Shown here: in pieces, positions 1 to 12,650 of the stretch
Numbering within the stretch: the first letter of the stretch is position 1
How the letters are laid out: each line of letters starts with the position of its first letter
From: Nymphaea colorata
Taxonomy: Eukaryota; Streptophyta; Magnoliopsida; Nymphaeales; Nymphaeaceae
DNA length: 64,000 nucleotides
NCBI RefSeq assembly: GCF_008831285.2
Contig: NC_045140.1
Span: forward strand, 3,761,528 to 3,825,527
Reading direction: 5' to 3'
Program-made: the position numbers and the translations under genes
Notes under the pieces: generated by a model
Databases searched by the model: none
What the model saw: the letters and a program-made list of their open reading frames with translations, nothing else
Told to the model about the DNA's origin: nothing

Positions 1-598
1 GAAATCCGAAGAGTTGGTGTTTGCCCTTCTGGCTCAAATTTTGGCGAGTAAAATGAAACTCCATTGGTCCACACTTACAACTTCTAGAATTATGAGTTAT
101 TTCCTTCTTTGTTTTGCTTCAATTGTAGACTGCCTTTAAATTCAAATTTGGTTTTAAATTCGTTGTTGCTTACTTTATAGTTTATCGCTTAGGGGTTTAG
201 ATTTATGTGTTCAATCAGTATTTCTCATTTCGCATAATAGAATTAGAGTTATGCTTGTATCGTGTGTTTATAGTTTATACGATAGAATTTTGTCTAGGTC
301 ATTGTCTCGTTGTCTTTGTCCACGTAATTTCCAAATTTAGCATAGTTAATTTATCGATCTGCTTAGTGCTGAATAGGTTTAGAATTACAGTAGAGTTGCT
401 TTAGTTGTGTTTGGGTTAGGGCTACATTGTGAATCAAGCGTAGCTTTAGGTTGCTGAACTGAAAGTAAGAACTGATTCTCAGCCATCAAATACACAAAAT
501 TATGATGATTTCTGAAGCTTTTTTTAAGGCCAGCTTTTCTCTAGTATTTTCATCCTTGTCTTGACTGCCTGCAGACCAATTTCCAGCCAATTGGAAGG
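1..598 (+). other. Possible exon fragments of an unidentified gene cut by the window edge
   Basis: In frame 2 the first about 50 bases read as KSEELVFALLAQILA and then meet a GTAAAA donor-like site at 50. A second splice-like block at 576-598 (CTGCAG acceptor, GTAATT donor) would continue it as QFPANWK. The remainder up to about 900 is AT-rich and intron-like. I do not recognise the peptide, and both blocks are short enough to be chance. The gene, if real, lies mostly left of the window on the plus strand. Confidence 0.2.
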
Positions 599-921
599 TA
601 ATTTGGTTGAGGTTTTACTCATTTTTCAAAATAAATTTTTTCTAGATTTCAGATTTTGGTACGAAATTTTATCAGATTTGAAATGAGCATGTCTTGTCTT
701 TCTGGAAACATTTTTTCTGTAGAAGGGCTTGGGTTTCTCAGTGTGTTAGCGTCAGACAACCTTACTACTTTTGCAGAATATGGATTCGATTTACCTTCCA
801 ACACTATGTTTCAGAAGTTCTGTCTATACTCTTGATTTGTCCTCCAGTAGGGGTAGAATAATTTCTTATTTAAATAGTTTATTTTTCTGATAATTTCTTT
901 TATTTATATTATTTTCATATG

Positions 922-1389
922 TGTGCAATGCCCCACTTTGAAAAGTTTAGTTTCGTATTGAAGATTATGATAGATTTTCAAGGGATTATAAATGAGATTG
1001 TTAAGTGATTGGTTATCTTGGTTCTTAACATTTTTTGGGCTGAAACAAAGACTACTAGAGGTGGGTTGGGATCAGTCGAACCACCGGCCGGTCCTTGTGC
1101 CTGGTCGTTAATATGGTATCAGGGCATGGTTCACCCGAACCTATGGTCCCACGCACATTGATGCATGTGTCTTGAGGGTGGTATATTGTAACTCCCTACT
1201 TAGAAAAGTTTAGTCATATATTGAATATTGCGAGATATCTTCAAAGGCTCATAAAAAGGAATTGTTAAATGATTGCTTGTCCTAGTTTCTATTTTTTTTT
1301 TTAGGCTTGAACTAAAACTGAAAAGGGGCAGGTTGGGATTCGTCGGACCTTGGGCTCGAGCCCGGTATAACTCTGGGTTGGTTGTTACA
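922..1389 (+). mobile_element. TRIM-like miniature LTR retrotransposon, decayed
   Basis: Two direct repeats of about 190-200 bp (about 922-1113 and 1187-1389) bracket only about 73 bp of internal DNA. The internal part opens with TGGTATCAGGGCA, a primer-binding site of the tRNA-Met type seen in plant LTR elements, and ends in a purine-rich GAGGGTGG stretch. The right repeat begins TGTAAC and ends GTTACA, as LTRs should. Shared words in both repeats include AAAAGTTTAGT and GGTTGGGAT. There is no room for coding sequence, so this is a terminal-repeat retrotransposon in miniature. Repeats are clearly diverged and no convincing target duplication remains. The same family recurs at 21538-22058. 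Confidence 0.7.
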
Positions 1390-2555
1390 CATAGTCCAAT
1401 AGGCAAGGATTACTTGTGGTAGATTTGTTTTGTTAGTTTCTTTATTATATATAATTAGCCTGCTTGATGAATAGTTTGGTACTTAGTTTTAAGGTTAGGG
1501 TTGGTGTTGTTAATGGTTGTGTTAGGGTATTTAGGTTTGGTCATTGCTTTGGTGTTCTAACATGATTTCTTGAGTTTTTAGATGATATTTGAGCTTTGCC
1601 AAATTAAGGATAACTTTTGGAAGCCATTGAAGAGTTTTGTGAAGTGCAAAAAAGACAATCTTGGCCTTGGGGTGTTGAAAACAGGATGCCAGGAAGACCT
1701 TAGTTAGGAGTTGCTTAAGAGTATTTTCATCTTTGCTTGAGTTCTTGTTCTTAGTAGATACTTTATTTTTATTTGATTAGTAAGTGAATTTCTTTGGATT
1801 CGATTCTTGAATATATCCCATTCCCTGTGGAGAGACCCGACTTGCCACTATAAGTATACAAATGTTTTTATCATTTGGCATTCGATTCACACAAGTATTT
1901 ATTGAAAGTATATTTATAAAATTTTCAACTACCAAACGTACATCAACAATCTGTGGCACATAAAAAGTTTAGGTATGAAACTTGATGAGATGGATAACAC
2001 GTCCATAAGATAAAAGAGTATCCAAAAAAAAAGTTTCATGAAATTATGGTACATATTGTGAGTAGAGAAGGGCAGTTCTTGGAAGAACTCAATGGTGAAT
2101 CTAGTGGTCCAATTAAGAATCAATTTGATCCACTAGATGATCTTGTTGAACAATGTAGCAATGAAACATGGGGAGTTTGATCCCTCTACTTTTTAGACCA
2201 TGTTAGCTATTTGGTTATATTATCTAAATTTATTAGATGAACTCACTTAGTGGCTAGACCTTAATGAAATAACAAATGACACGTCCCGAAGTGATAAATT
2301 TGCATGTTATGACCTAGATATGTGGCATCTATATGTGAAAAATGTGTTTCGAAATGGTGGCATGAAATAAATGCTTTATGTAAAACAGTGAGAAGACTAT
2401 ATTAATGATGAAAGTAAAGCCAAAGTATGCAAAATACTTCCACAGTCTAAACTGATCTTCCAGACAGTGACATAGAAAATGACAATGATATGATGGTACA
2501 GCTAAAGATTTTTTTTAAGTACCAATTCTGAAAATCGATATGTCCTAATTTCAGG
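1390..2555. other. AT-rich spacer with no gene seen
   Basis: Only short open frames occur and none resembles a known protein. The block from about 1960 to 2500 may be more of the decayed copia element to its right, but I could not read gag, protease or integrase motifs in it. Confidence 0.4.
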
Positions 2556-2960
2556 TTGTTAGTTTATGATGTATTTAATGTTGTGTACAAAACCTAATGT
2601 AAGCTTACCTACAAGCCTTATCAGTTGATAACAAGCAAATCTATGTTGGCCCCAATGGCAATTATGGCATACTCCAAATAAATATTCAAATGTTTGAAAG
2701 GAACAAAAGGTTGAAAGTATACATTGAAGTTGAAGATTTAAATCTAGTAGTTATCATCATGTTGACTTTGATGGTTGCAAGGATTACAACAAATATCAAC
2801 TTCCAAGTATATCTTTTTTCTAGAGTTGGTGCAGTAGCTTGGTCCTCTAAGGAACAGAATTGTGTGGCTCAGAACAATTAGGAAGCTGAGCATATAGCCC
2901 ATGTAGCTCATCTGCTCACTATCATGTGGGTCGTTAAAGAAATTAACATGCGCAACATGG
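2556..2960 (+). pseudogene. Ty1/copia reverse transcriptase/RNase H fragment, broken
   Basis: Reading across frames, 2560-2615 gives LMYLMLCTKPN, the end of the copia reverse transcriptase (family pattern: LMYL..TRPDI). About 2665-2710 gives IFKCLKGTK (family: RILRYLKGT). 2820-2905 gives AVAWSSKEQNCVA followed by EAEHIA (family: AVSWSSKKQ..VALSTTEAEYIA). An in-frame TAG separates the last two blocks, and frames shift between the first ones. The catalytic DADWAG-like segment is lost. No flanking LTRs were found, so this is an old 3' fragment of a copia pol gene. Confidence 0.6.
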
Positions 2961-3896
2961 AACGTGAAATGCCTGATTTTTGTCAAAACATGCCAAAAAT
3001 ATCCATACATAATTTCCCCTAACTCATACGAAATCAAGCGGATGGCCTTTGTAGTAAAGTTGGGAAGCAACACTGCTGAAACAAGCAGATAAGACTGTCG
3101 GCCAAACTTTGAAATTAGGAAGATCTGGACCTGATTTGAATAACAGAGAACATTTTGCAAAATACCTGCAGATAAAGCAAAGAAAGTTCATGATCTTCAC
3201 GCTTTGGAAAAATTAATAAATGCCCATGTGCGTTACCAGTCTAACCATAGAAACTGATCATTTTTGTTTTTTTCTTCAGTGTAGTTTATCCTTGAAAGGT
3301 TGTGCCCGAATGCATCTGAAAATACTCTATTGCAGATACGCCCAGAAGACCAAGCGAACATCCCCAAGAAATATATATGGCGTTTAGCATGAATTCGGAT
3401 GTCAAAAACAGGAAAAATAAACAATATCGCGCAGTTTAACGGTTAAACAGAGTCCAGCCAGTCGCAGAAGACGTACTTCTCTCTCAAGGGGCTCTGGTGG
3501 GCACCAGCCATGCCATGCATCATTATATACTCTCCCCTGTATGAACGCCGTATGCATAAAATGTCTGCTATACCATGCAGCATTCACCCCATTCTTTCTC
3601 ATATGATACGGAGCAAGAAAACTATAGTTACAACAGAAAGAGACCAGAAAATAGATTAAACAAAGAAGTTAAAAGGATGAGAAATGAAGAAAAGAGTAGC
3701 TTCTTTGCTAAAAATTCATCAACCTCCGGGGCTAGACGAAATAACGACTCAGGCTGCAGATTACTTGCTACACTAAGAACCAGCTTGAAGAAACCTGATT
3801 AATTTTACAAATGAAAGGAACAAAAAAAAAAGAACTGTAAATTGTGAACTGTGAAAGGTTAGTATTTGCTCAGTTGAAATCCCAGCTGGCACATCA
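2961..3896. other. Spacer including the likely 3' UTR of the HMG-box gene
   Basis: No protein-like reading frame was recognised on either strand. The last few hundred bases before 3897 should hold the minus-strand 3' UTR of the ARID-HMG gene; I could not place a poly(A) signal with confidence. Confidence 0.4.
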
Positions 3897-6800
3897 CTAA
3901 GCAACATCCTCTTCCTCTTCCTCACCAGTCGAGTCCTCCCCTGTACTTGAACCTGCCACATCACTCTCCACAGCAAGATCATCAGCCGCAGTATCAGCAT
4001 TGGTCCTCTGCCGGAACTCAAAAGCTTCATCATCAGCTACAACTGGGATCTTCTTCTCAGAATCCTCATTCACAGGCTCCTCGACTTCCATCTTTTGAGG
4101 ACCAATTCCATTTCTTGGAGTTTCAGGTCCCCCATCTGTTCCAACCAACTGTTCATGGCAGATGTCCTTTGTTTCAGCTGGATCACGGATTGCAGGTCGC
4201 TGATGAATTGGCTGTGCATCAGTTATGACTGGGCTCGCTAGTTTCAGTCTCTCTCTGTATTCCTCCATTTCACTTCGGTATCTCTCCTTATCCTTGACCC
4301 CTCTTTCTTGATATACCTACAAAAAATAACAATTAGAGGAAAATCAGGTGAAAATTACTGAGGATATACATGCTACCACTAACAGAATATTCATCTCCAT
4401 ACCGCCTTCTCTTCCTCAGTCAGCTTGTTCCATAATTCACCAATCATCCTACTGATCTCTCTGTCTTTTCCAGGATAGAGTGGCTTCAGTCTAGCATGCT
4501 GCTCGGCAAAGAAAAAATTGTAACCACTTCTATTTGGCTTAGGATGAGAAGGATCCTTCTTCCTCAGTGCAGTCTTCTTTCTGCGGCGACGTCTTCTGGC
4601 CCCACCTAGTCCAATGGCATCGATACCACCAGCAACTGCAAGTCCAGAATTCTGACTGAACACATGGGATCCTGGATGTTCAAGTGTATGATATAGGACT
4701 CCTTTAAGCTTCTCTGAACCAGCCATTACGGTGACAAAATACCCATGTTCAAATTTTCCATCAATTACTCCCATCACAGGATAATTCACTGGTAAGGGGC
4801 TCACTGTGAATTGGAGAAGAACTAGTTAAGCATTCCAAAACTGTACAACAGTAAGCAGAGCAACACTGTGATTGGCGTTCATGCAGACATAAAAAGGGTC
4901 TAGATTGTTGTATTATACTGTACAACATAGTGATCCAAAGATGCAAGCAATTTGTGGAACCGGTTTATTTTCAGCAGCAAGATCAATGCCATTCAGGAAA
5001 AGACCAAAATCTTGAAATATACATACTTAAGAATGCTAGCACATAAGTTACAAAATGACAGTAATACCATGGTCAGAATCGAAACACTTTGCACGTAAAC
5101 GTTATGCATTGCAAGACACATAAATGACAGACAAGCACATGAATGAGTAATAGCTGACTAGACCAAGATAACCATTATGTAATTCTGAAATTTGAGAGTG
5201 AATCGTACATCCAGACAAGGCCTCACTAGCACTCTTTCTCCTTTTCTGAGCAGACACCTGCACTTCCTGTTGGCCAGATTCAAGTAATCTTTTTGTGGAA
5301 GTATTAGGAGACTGTACTGGTAAAGCAGCTGCATAGTCAAAGTGACGAACCTCATAAACAATTTCAAGATAATCAAGACAAAGAGAGTTCACTGGAACAT
5401 ACCCGTGGGAGGTGGAGTCCATCCTTCGGCCTTGAAGAAATAAATCTGCTCGTAATGATGAAGCAATGAACAATAATATTTTCGTAGGACAAAAGACGCA
5501 TTCGTAGCAGTAGACGGAAAGTTGAAAACAGCAGTTATGTCCTTCCATCTCCTGTCCTTAATTACCTGCCAATGAGTCCAAAATACTATAATGATTTGGA
5601 GTAAAGGTGACTATGTATGAAGAGCCAGTGATTAGCTGCTCTAAAAAATGAATCAAAATAAAGCGATCAGCCCGATTTAATTATCTATACATATATAATT
5701 ATATATATATGCATGTTATATATATATATATATATATGTGTTCAAGCAGGAGTTCACACAACCAACAGAAAAGGATGGGGACTTTTGGAAAACTTGCAAG
5801 TGGCAGCACGAGATTCTGCCAATAAATCTTCTCCATCGGTGCTTTACAATCAGAAAATTTGTCAGGCAATTCAAATACACTGCTAATTTAGAGAGAACAA
5901 AATACATGTGAGCACTTGAATTCATATGGTATCCAAGAAGTAACTAGGTCTGTTATTAATAGCATACATGAAGAGTTCCAAAAAGGCAAAGCAGAAGATC
6001 GTGCTGCTATTTCAATTAATGCATCATTGAAATGCATTTGAAAACCTTAATAAGACTTCGAATTGCAGGACCAATTTACCGTGCAACATTCCTGCTGAAG
6101 AAACATAAGCTTGTAACGAGGTTTTGTTCCAGGAAACAGATATCAACTGAATCCAACCGGTGCCATAGACAAAGAATACGTCATCATCAGTTAGGGTTCT
6201 TTTGTTAATGAAGGCAGAAAGAAAACTCGAAAATCAGTGGAGACAGCAATTCCACAAAATCAGAAACACAGGAAATGTATATCAGCTTAAGAATTTCAGT
6301 AAAAAGGGTTTGTTGGTTGGCTAAGGTACAAGTTGATGAACTTTTGACAATAGATAAGAGTGCATATGATGTACCGTTCATTTGCTAGAAGAAAAACTTC
6401 AAATAACCAGAATACTGGATTGTCATTATTCCTTAATAAAAACAACTTTAGGGTATGAAAATGTCACCAAGACTAGAAGACACACTAAATACTGGCCATG
6501 ACATGGAAATGATTCCTATGACAATGAAAACCTTTAAGGCATCATGAAACGACCTTTAGCACAACCGTACAAATGCATATACTATAGGTTCCGCTATAGC
6601 TTGACTATCCCTCTTTAGAAGATCCAGTAAAAGGAAAGGAAGAGAAACATAAACGATGATACTTGGTAAGACCTTTTCCCTGTACATTTTATGGCTTACA
6701 GTTACGTTTACGAATATGATACCTTCCCTTACAACATAAGAATATATAACTATAAAATATCTACCAATTTTTTCCTTGTGCATTTTTTTGGTCTGCATTT

Positions 6801-9800
6801 ATCATTTATGTTAAGATATACCCCCCTTACAAAACAAGAATAAAGTCACAAAATATGTACCAACATAAAAATTACTGCTACGTATATAAATACCACAAAC
6901 AGTTTTGGTTAAGTTCAGAGTTCAGACACACAAACATTATCGCCCAACAAATACTGATAGAACCTGAGAACGCTGCAACATGGTCAGCCAACACTACTGT
7001 CAAATGAAAGACTATATTCTGACACAATCACAATTTTCAGCCAGAAAGCATAAATCCAGAAGAACACATCCTATTATACTGAATAGGCATTGGACATGCC
7101 AACTGCAATGTTACTATACTTCCTCTAGCTAACCAGTTCAACTATGAAGTTGAGTTTTTCTACTGTTTCTTGGCAAATCTATCATCTTGAAATGGAGTAC
7201 CTCTCCCACCAAATGGACCCACACCACATCCATCATACTCCCAATCTCCGTGTCATAGCAACCATGAGATTGCCATTCTTGTGTCCAGATTATTTCAAGA
7301 CTTTTGGTCTTAATTTATAACATTTCTACATGAGATTAACAATGAAAGGACTTGGATAACCACTATAATTGCACTATGATACCTTCGCATACAATTTAGC
7401 AAAATTCATATGTGGGACCATAAGAAAATGAAAGAATTGAAGCAGCCTCGCTGCAAAACATACTGCCGTGATAGAATCCAAATAGTCCATGTTTAGCTTC
7501 TTTGTGCATAAACAACAGCATCTACAGTTCTCTACTGTTTTTCTTGTCCAACCAATTTAGCTAGTCCATCTGTCAGCTTAATCAAATAAATCCCAGATTT
7601 TTCCAATATCAGATGCATATTTCTTTGTGGAATAATAAAATCCAGTGCTAGGTGCTCCAAAGCCCTTCATACAGGACCATATTCAAATAGCCATTGGATC
7701 TTTACACTTCTTCATCACCAGGATATCAGTCAATTAAGGGATTGATATGGATATTTGTCCAGATATGGCACAATTTCCTGTATTTATGCACTTGACCATA
7801 GTCTCCATGTAGACAAGTAACTAAAGTGGTGCTGGCAAAACTAGATTTAGCTAGTAAGCAAACATCGACAGTAATAAACAATTTCCAAATGAGTATCTTG
7901 CTTGAGAATGACATACTTCACCACCAAACGTAGGTTGAATGGAAGTAAAAATAAAGCCTCAAGGTCATGTTACAGTCTAGGCAGTGAAAAACACATTGTA
8001 CTTCACTTCCTTTACTTCAAAACTACCAGCGAGTACCCAAAAAAAAAAATTTGTGAGGATATAGCTTCTCTAGTAAGCCCAAGGCATATGGTTTAAAATT
8101 TGTACAGGAGCTTACAAACAGATTATCATTTTGTCTCTGTAGAAAATGATATTTTCCCAACATAAACACTACATGCATATATGGGAATTCTCAAGTTCCT
8201 TTCCAACCCCAGCATTCCTAGACTTCACCAATCCTAGGGTGGAGAGGATGGTTGTGAAAGCAAAAACAAAAAAAAAAAGGAGAGAGAAAAAGTTGGTTGG
8301 AGAAAACAGTCAGAAAATGGGACTGGTTGAACCCATTAGCTTAATCGTATGATTCTAAGATACAAGAAGCAGTATATAGTTGTGCATAAGACATATAATT
8401 CATAGTCAATGGAATACATAAACTAAGTAAATATGTAATAATGTACATTAATTACCAGTTGTCAGATTAACTTGTATCTGGCATCTTATGAACCATCCAA
8501 ACTAATCAGACAACTTATAATAGTCCACAAATTCAATGCACGTTATGTGTCAGTGTCCAATAATAAATTTTAAACTATATTAAGCTTCACGTTTCCCTGA
8601 GCAACAAGATCAAAATTGTCCACATCTTGGTGCATCTGCTGGTGTCTTTCTTTTTTATAGTAATTCTACTACAAGAAGTGACTTCCATGCACATTTATTA
8701 TTCAATATCATCTGTCATGCACATGTATTCTTCAGCATCATTTGTATCATAACTACTTCAACATTACTCTTCAGAACATTTAACGGATCACATGTAAATT
8801 TTTATCATCATCCATAGCTGACAATGTAGACATACTTGTAAAATTATCTTGCAACAATTGTCAAATATGCATGTTGAAGGTCTATTATAAAAAAGTAAAT
8901 AAGGCGAAACAAAAAAAAGATGGTCACTTCTCAGCTGGTTGACTCATCTTAATAATGCATCATCTACTCATGATTATAATATTCCATGGAATTTGGAGCA
9001 ACTAAACATTTGCAGAAATGAAAGCCAAATGCATAGCAAATTCTCAGACACATCGAAAATGATTAAATATACCAAATTGCAAATGAATGCACCGAAGTTT
9101 TAAACCCAATGACACTTCGTGTGAATTGACTCATGACTTGCTAGGTCAGCCTGCTAACATGGCCTGGTTTTGATTTTTTTTTTTTGGGTATAAACTATAT
9201 TGACAAATGCATAAAGTGGAATAAATTGATCATGAAATTGATACATTGTATTTGGTGAAACTTTGATAGAGCATATATATATAGAGTGACATACTCACAC
9301 ACATTGTATTGTCATTTATATAATATGTTTGTCTAATATCCACATTTAATATATATGGAAATCTCAGTTAAAAACTTAAAACAACCTGTGACTCCGCCGA
9401 AATTCAGATGATTCAACCTGGTCATTCTATTACTAGGCCGAAGCTTGATAATTCCTATTTCCCATGTTTTGAGCATAAACTGATTGTAGATAGAAACATT
9501 TGGCTTTGAAACACTGACAATCACATAAATAATTTTTTTTTTTGTTGGACTTTACATTTTACAAGCAGTTGCTATATGGAGGACATGGAGTGGTTTAATC
9601 TTAGTAAAAAAAAAAAAAATCAGTAAGTCAGTTCATTATATAGTTAAGTAAGTCAAAAGTAACAAAGAAAGTAAAAGCATAACCGCAAAAGTAAATGTAA
9701 TGGACAAAATTTCTTTAAAGATATCAAATTTCTCTTAGCTAGTCTTTATTAACTTCAATAATCATTGGATGTACTAAGTTTCCTATAAGCAAGATGTTTA

Positions 9801-11989
9801 TAAGTGAAAACGTAATTGTACGAATTCATGTCAAAAATTTTGCGGAAGGCTAGACTCTGACAAGGAATCTGAAAATAAATTACAAAACTATGTCAAAAGA
9901 GATATGAACGAGAACATTAGCCCAAGTATCTCATCATTTTTTTTCCTCTTATGAAGCTGTATATTCAACGTTAAAGCAAATAACAGCAATCAATGATCCT
10001 GTCTTTCTGTTCTGGGGTTGGAATAGAAAATAGAATGACAACCTTTCTTTTTTTTTTTCATTCTTCTGTCTTTCAAGAAGAGTACGTCATCACAAAAACT
10101 TAGCTCACAAGTTCATTCCTTTTCCAGTTCACTTCTACTGTTTGGATCTGTGATGGATGGAACACTGGCCAAACCCTATTCATATGACATCATTTTATGA
10201 AAAATGAGGACGGCAGGTTATAGAAAGGAACAAAAGAGTAGAAAAATATGAGAAATTCAAAGAATCTTTTAGGTGATGGTCAGCAGTGCAATTTTTTGAT
10301 TCAGTATGGATAAAATATCTTCCACGTTATGATATTCAATGCTTGACGAAGAATTGATTTGATAGATTAGATATCGTTATTGGTGTACATCTTCATTCAG
10401 TATCATTAGGATTTAATTAATACCACTGAATTTCAAGATTTTGGAGAAGGATTTATCATTCCAAGGCATGTTCTCCAATTATTCTTCCTTTTGATTTTAT
10501 CAAGTGTGTACAACAGTTATTTTTCAATCTGCAGCTGAAAATACAGTTTCCCTTCTACCAAACAACAGTTAGTTTGGTTTGTTGCTTTTGTTAGCAACAT
10601 TAGTCGTTAGCTGATATTGCTCCTTTCACTTCCAAAATGTAAGAATAATATTTTGTCATTTAGGGAAGGGGATAACTGGAGCTGGATAGCTTCATTAGCT
10701 TCTTCCCTTCAGAGAGCAATTTTTCACAGTTCCCAGTGAAGTGAAAAAACAAACAATTGGGGGAGGGTATCCAATTAAGGCTCCATATTCAATTCTTACA
10801 GACACACACGGACAGAAACCTGTAAGAACTAAGAAGTTAGCAAGGCATAACATGATAAAGGATGATAACTTGAAGCAAAGGGGATAGCAGCAGATCAGAA
10901 GTAAATATGCAGTATATCCACAACAAATAATAATCGGAAAAAAATGGATGCTTATTTTGTATGCATTTTCTGCATTACCCTTTCAAGACCACCTCTAGAG
11001 GTGACCTCCACAAAAAGCCGATGCAGATCTAGCTCCTTCCCACCAATTGTAGGTATCCTACAAACATTGAGGCATTTTAAGGAGAAGGTAAATTAAGACG
11101 CAATTATACACAAACTCTCTGAGGAGATAATGGAAGCAGTCGACAAAATGGAAACACAAGCATATAAAAGTCTGGAATCAGAAGAACTTTAAAAGTGCAT
11201 AGTAGAGAAAATCAATCGACAGTGGTCATGCAGAAGGAACATGGCAAATGAAAATAGTAGTTGATCATAAAATCAATGAAACGGCACCACGGGTCCAGAA
11301 CAAGATCAGAGCCAAAGAGAAATTTGGTACATATTAATTCAACTATGATACTTTTAGCACGTACAATCAATGATTATTCCACTAAAAAAACACTATGGTT
11401 TACGACTGTATTCCAGAACCACCAACAATCTGTGGATTCAATGAACATATTCTGATTATTATGGCGCAGATCCACCGGTCAGAGAGACACCAGCTACCGC
11501 GGACAATAAGAAACAAATAGTTGACAATACAAAAATAATAATCAGCATAAAATAGGTAGTGAAGAAAGAAATGAAGCAACCAAGTTCAATACCATAGTTA
11601 TAGACACATAATAAGACACAAAAGCATAGCGCAGGAAGCATGAAAGACTGATGCCTCTAAATGCTCTATAATGTATATGAAAGGAAAGTAGAAAAACAAA
11701 ACCCACAAAATGACAAGAACAATAAAATGACGAAAAAGCAGAAGACTTACATGAACTTCGTGCGCATTGAACTGTGGAGCTTCTCAAGGCTCTCCATGAA
11801 TAGCTTGGGATTTGCTGTAACTTCTTCATATGTACCAACTGGGGGTGGGTATGCCTTGAAGGTGGACTCAGCCTGCCTCAAGGGCAACGGGTCATAGCAT
11901 GTTTGATGACCATCACCACATGCTGAAGCAGAGACTATAGCCAATTGGGTCCCACCTTCAGACCCTCTTCCTTCAAAGTCGGTCTTCAT
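3897..11989 (-). CDS. HMGB15: ARID-HMG box DNA-binding protein (HMGB15-like)
   Basis: Nuclear architectural DNA-binding protein combining an ARID/BRIGHT domain with one HMG box, a plant-specific pairing. Exons on the minus strand: 11751-11989, 10979-11057, 5403-5565, 5164-5328, 4403-4803, 3897-4316; phases agree and give about 488 residues. ARID spans about residues 60-150, with VTSRGGLER and FPSTATNASFVLRKYY across exons 2-3. A conserved GVIDGKFEHGYFVTV block lies near 225, a basic RRRRRRKK stretch near 285-292, and the HMG box about 300-370 (HPKPNRSGYNFFFAEQHARL, then MIGELWNKL). The tail is acidic and ends EEEEEDVA. The start chosen is MKTDFEGRG at 11989; the upstream open frame is Phe/Cys-rich and looks like UTR or intron. 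The 3' border of exon 4 (5164) is the least certain. Family members bind AT-rich DNA, and HMGB15 in Arabidopsis acts in pollen development; that role is not shown here. Confidence 0.93.
5566..10978 (-). other. 5.4 kb intron of the ARID-HMG gene
   Basis: It splits the ARID domain between the GGLER and VIKDRRWKD codons (phase 0). It contains a TA-rich microsatellite at about 5690-5737 and several poly(A)/poly(T) runs. I recognised no gene, LTR pair or transposase motif inside. Its length against the other introns of 0.07-0.7 kb suggests old insertions that have decayed beyond recognition by eye. Confidence 0.6.
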
Positions 11990-12650
11990 TAGATATGGGG
12001 CTGAGTGGTGTCGGAGCTCCCTGCCCCACCAACTGCCCGGACAAACTTCCTCCAATATCCCTCTTGCATACAGATTCTGGCTGCTGGAAAAATCGCCAAA
12101 AATCAAAAAAGAAGATAAAACGCCAAAAGGGAGAGAAAGAATATGAATGAAAAAGCACATTGCCTCGAAGGGGAAAAAAAGGAAGAAGAAAGTAAAGCAA
12201 CAGAAGCACTGAGGAATACAGAGAAGCATACGGACAACAAAACTAAGAGAACACCCATTAAACCTCTGCATTTCCTTGCGATAAAAAGGACAGAAAGCGC
12301 AGCACTTACCAAAACACAAAGGAAACCCCAATGGGCATTCATATTTTGACACAAATCTAATGAAAATCCAACAGGAATCCATCTTTTCTCTCAATATCCG
12401 GGAACCGCAATATGTCCACCGACTCGTACGGTCCCCTCTCTCTCACACACACACAAAAATATTCAACAAGGCCCACCAAAGCAGAACCATCGGACAACAG
12501 ACAAACTCTTCCTATTTCCCCCACTGTTCTATAGATACGATGGCTGCTGACTGACATCCATCAATCAATCGAACCCCCAAAAAATCTAGAAAAGAAAAAG
12601 TGGGATTTCAAACTCTACCTTCAAAAGAGGGAACACCACTCTTAGCGCCC
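11990..12650 (-). promoter_or_regulatory. 5' UTR with probable leader intron, ARID-HMG gene
   Basis: Upstream of the start codon a GGTAAGTG donor (minus strand, about 12308) and a TTTTTCCAG acceptor (about 12085) would remove a leader intron of about 0.2 kb. Pyrimidine-rich CT repeats at about 12430-12450, on one strand or the other, are common in plant leaders. No TATA box was pinned down. Confidence 0.4.

Noticed and set aside
11990-12394. Open frame extending the HMG protein N-terminus by about 135 residues
   Set aside because: The extension is Phe/Cys-rich, unlike family members, and contains good splice sites of a leader intron.
12360-12557. Plus-strand frames opposite the HMG gene leader
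   Set aside because: Low-complexity CACA/CTCT content, no splice partners and no recognisable domain.
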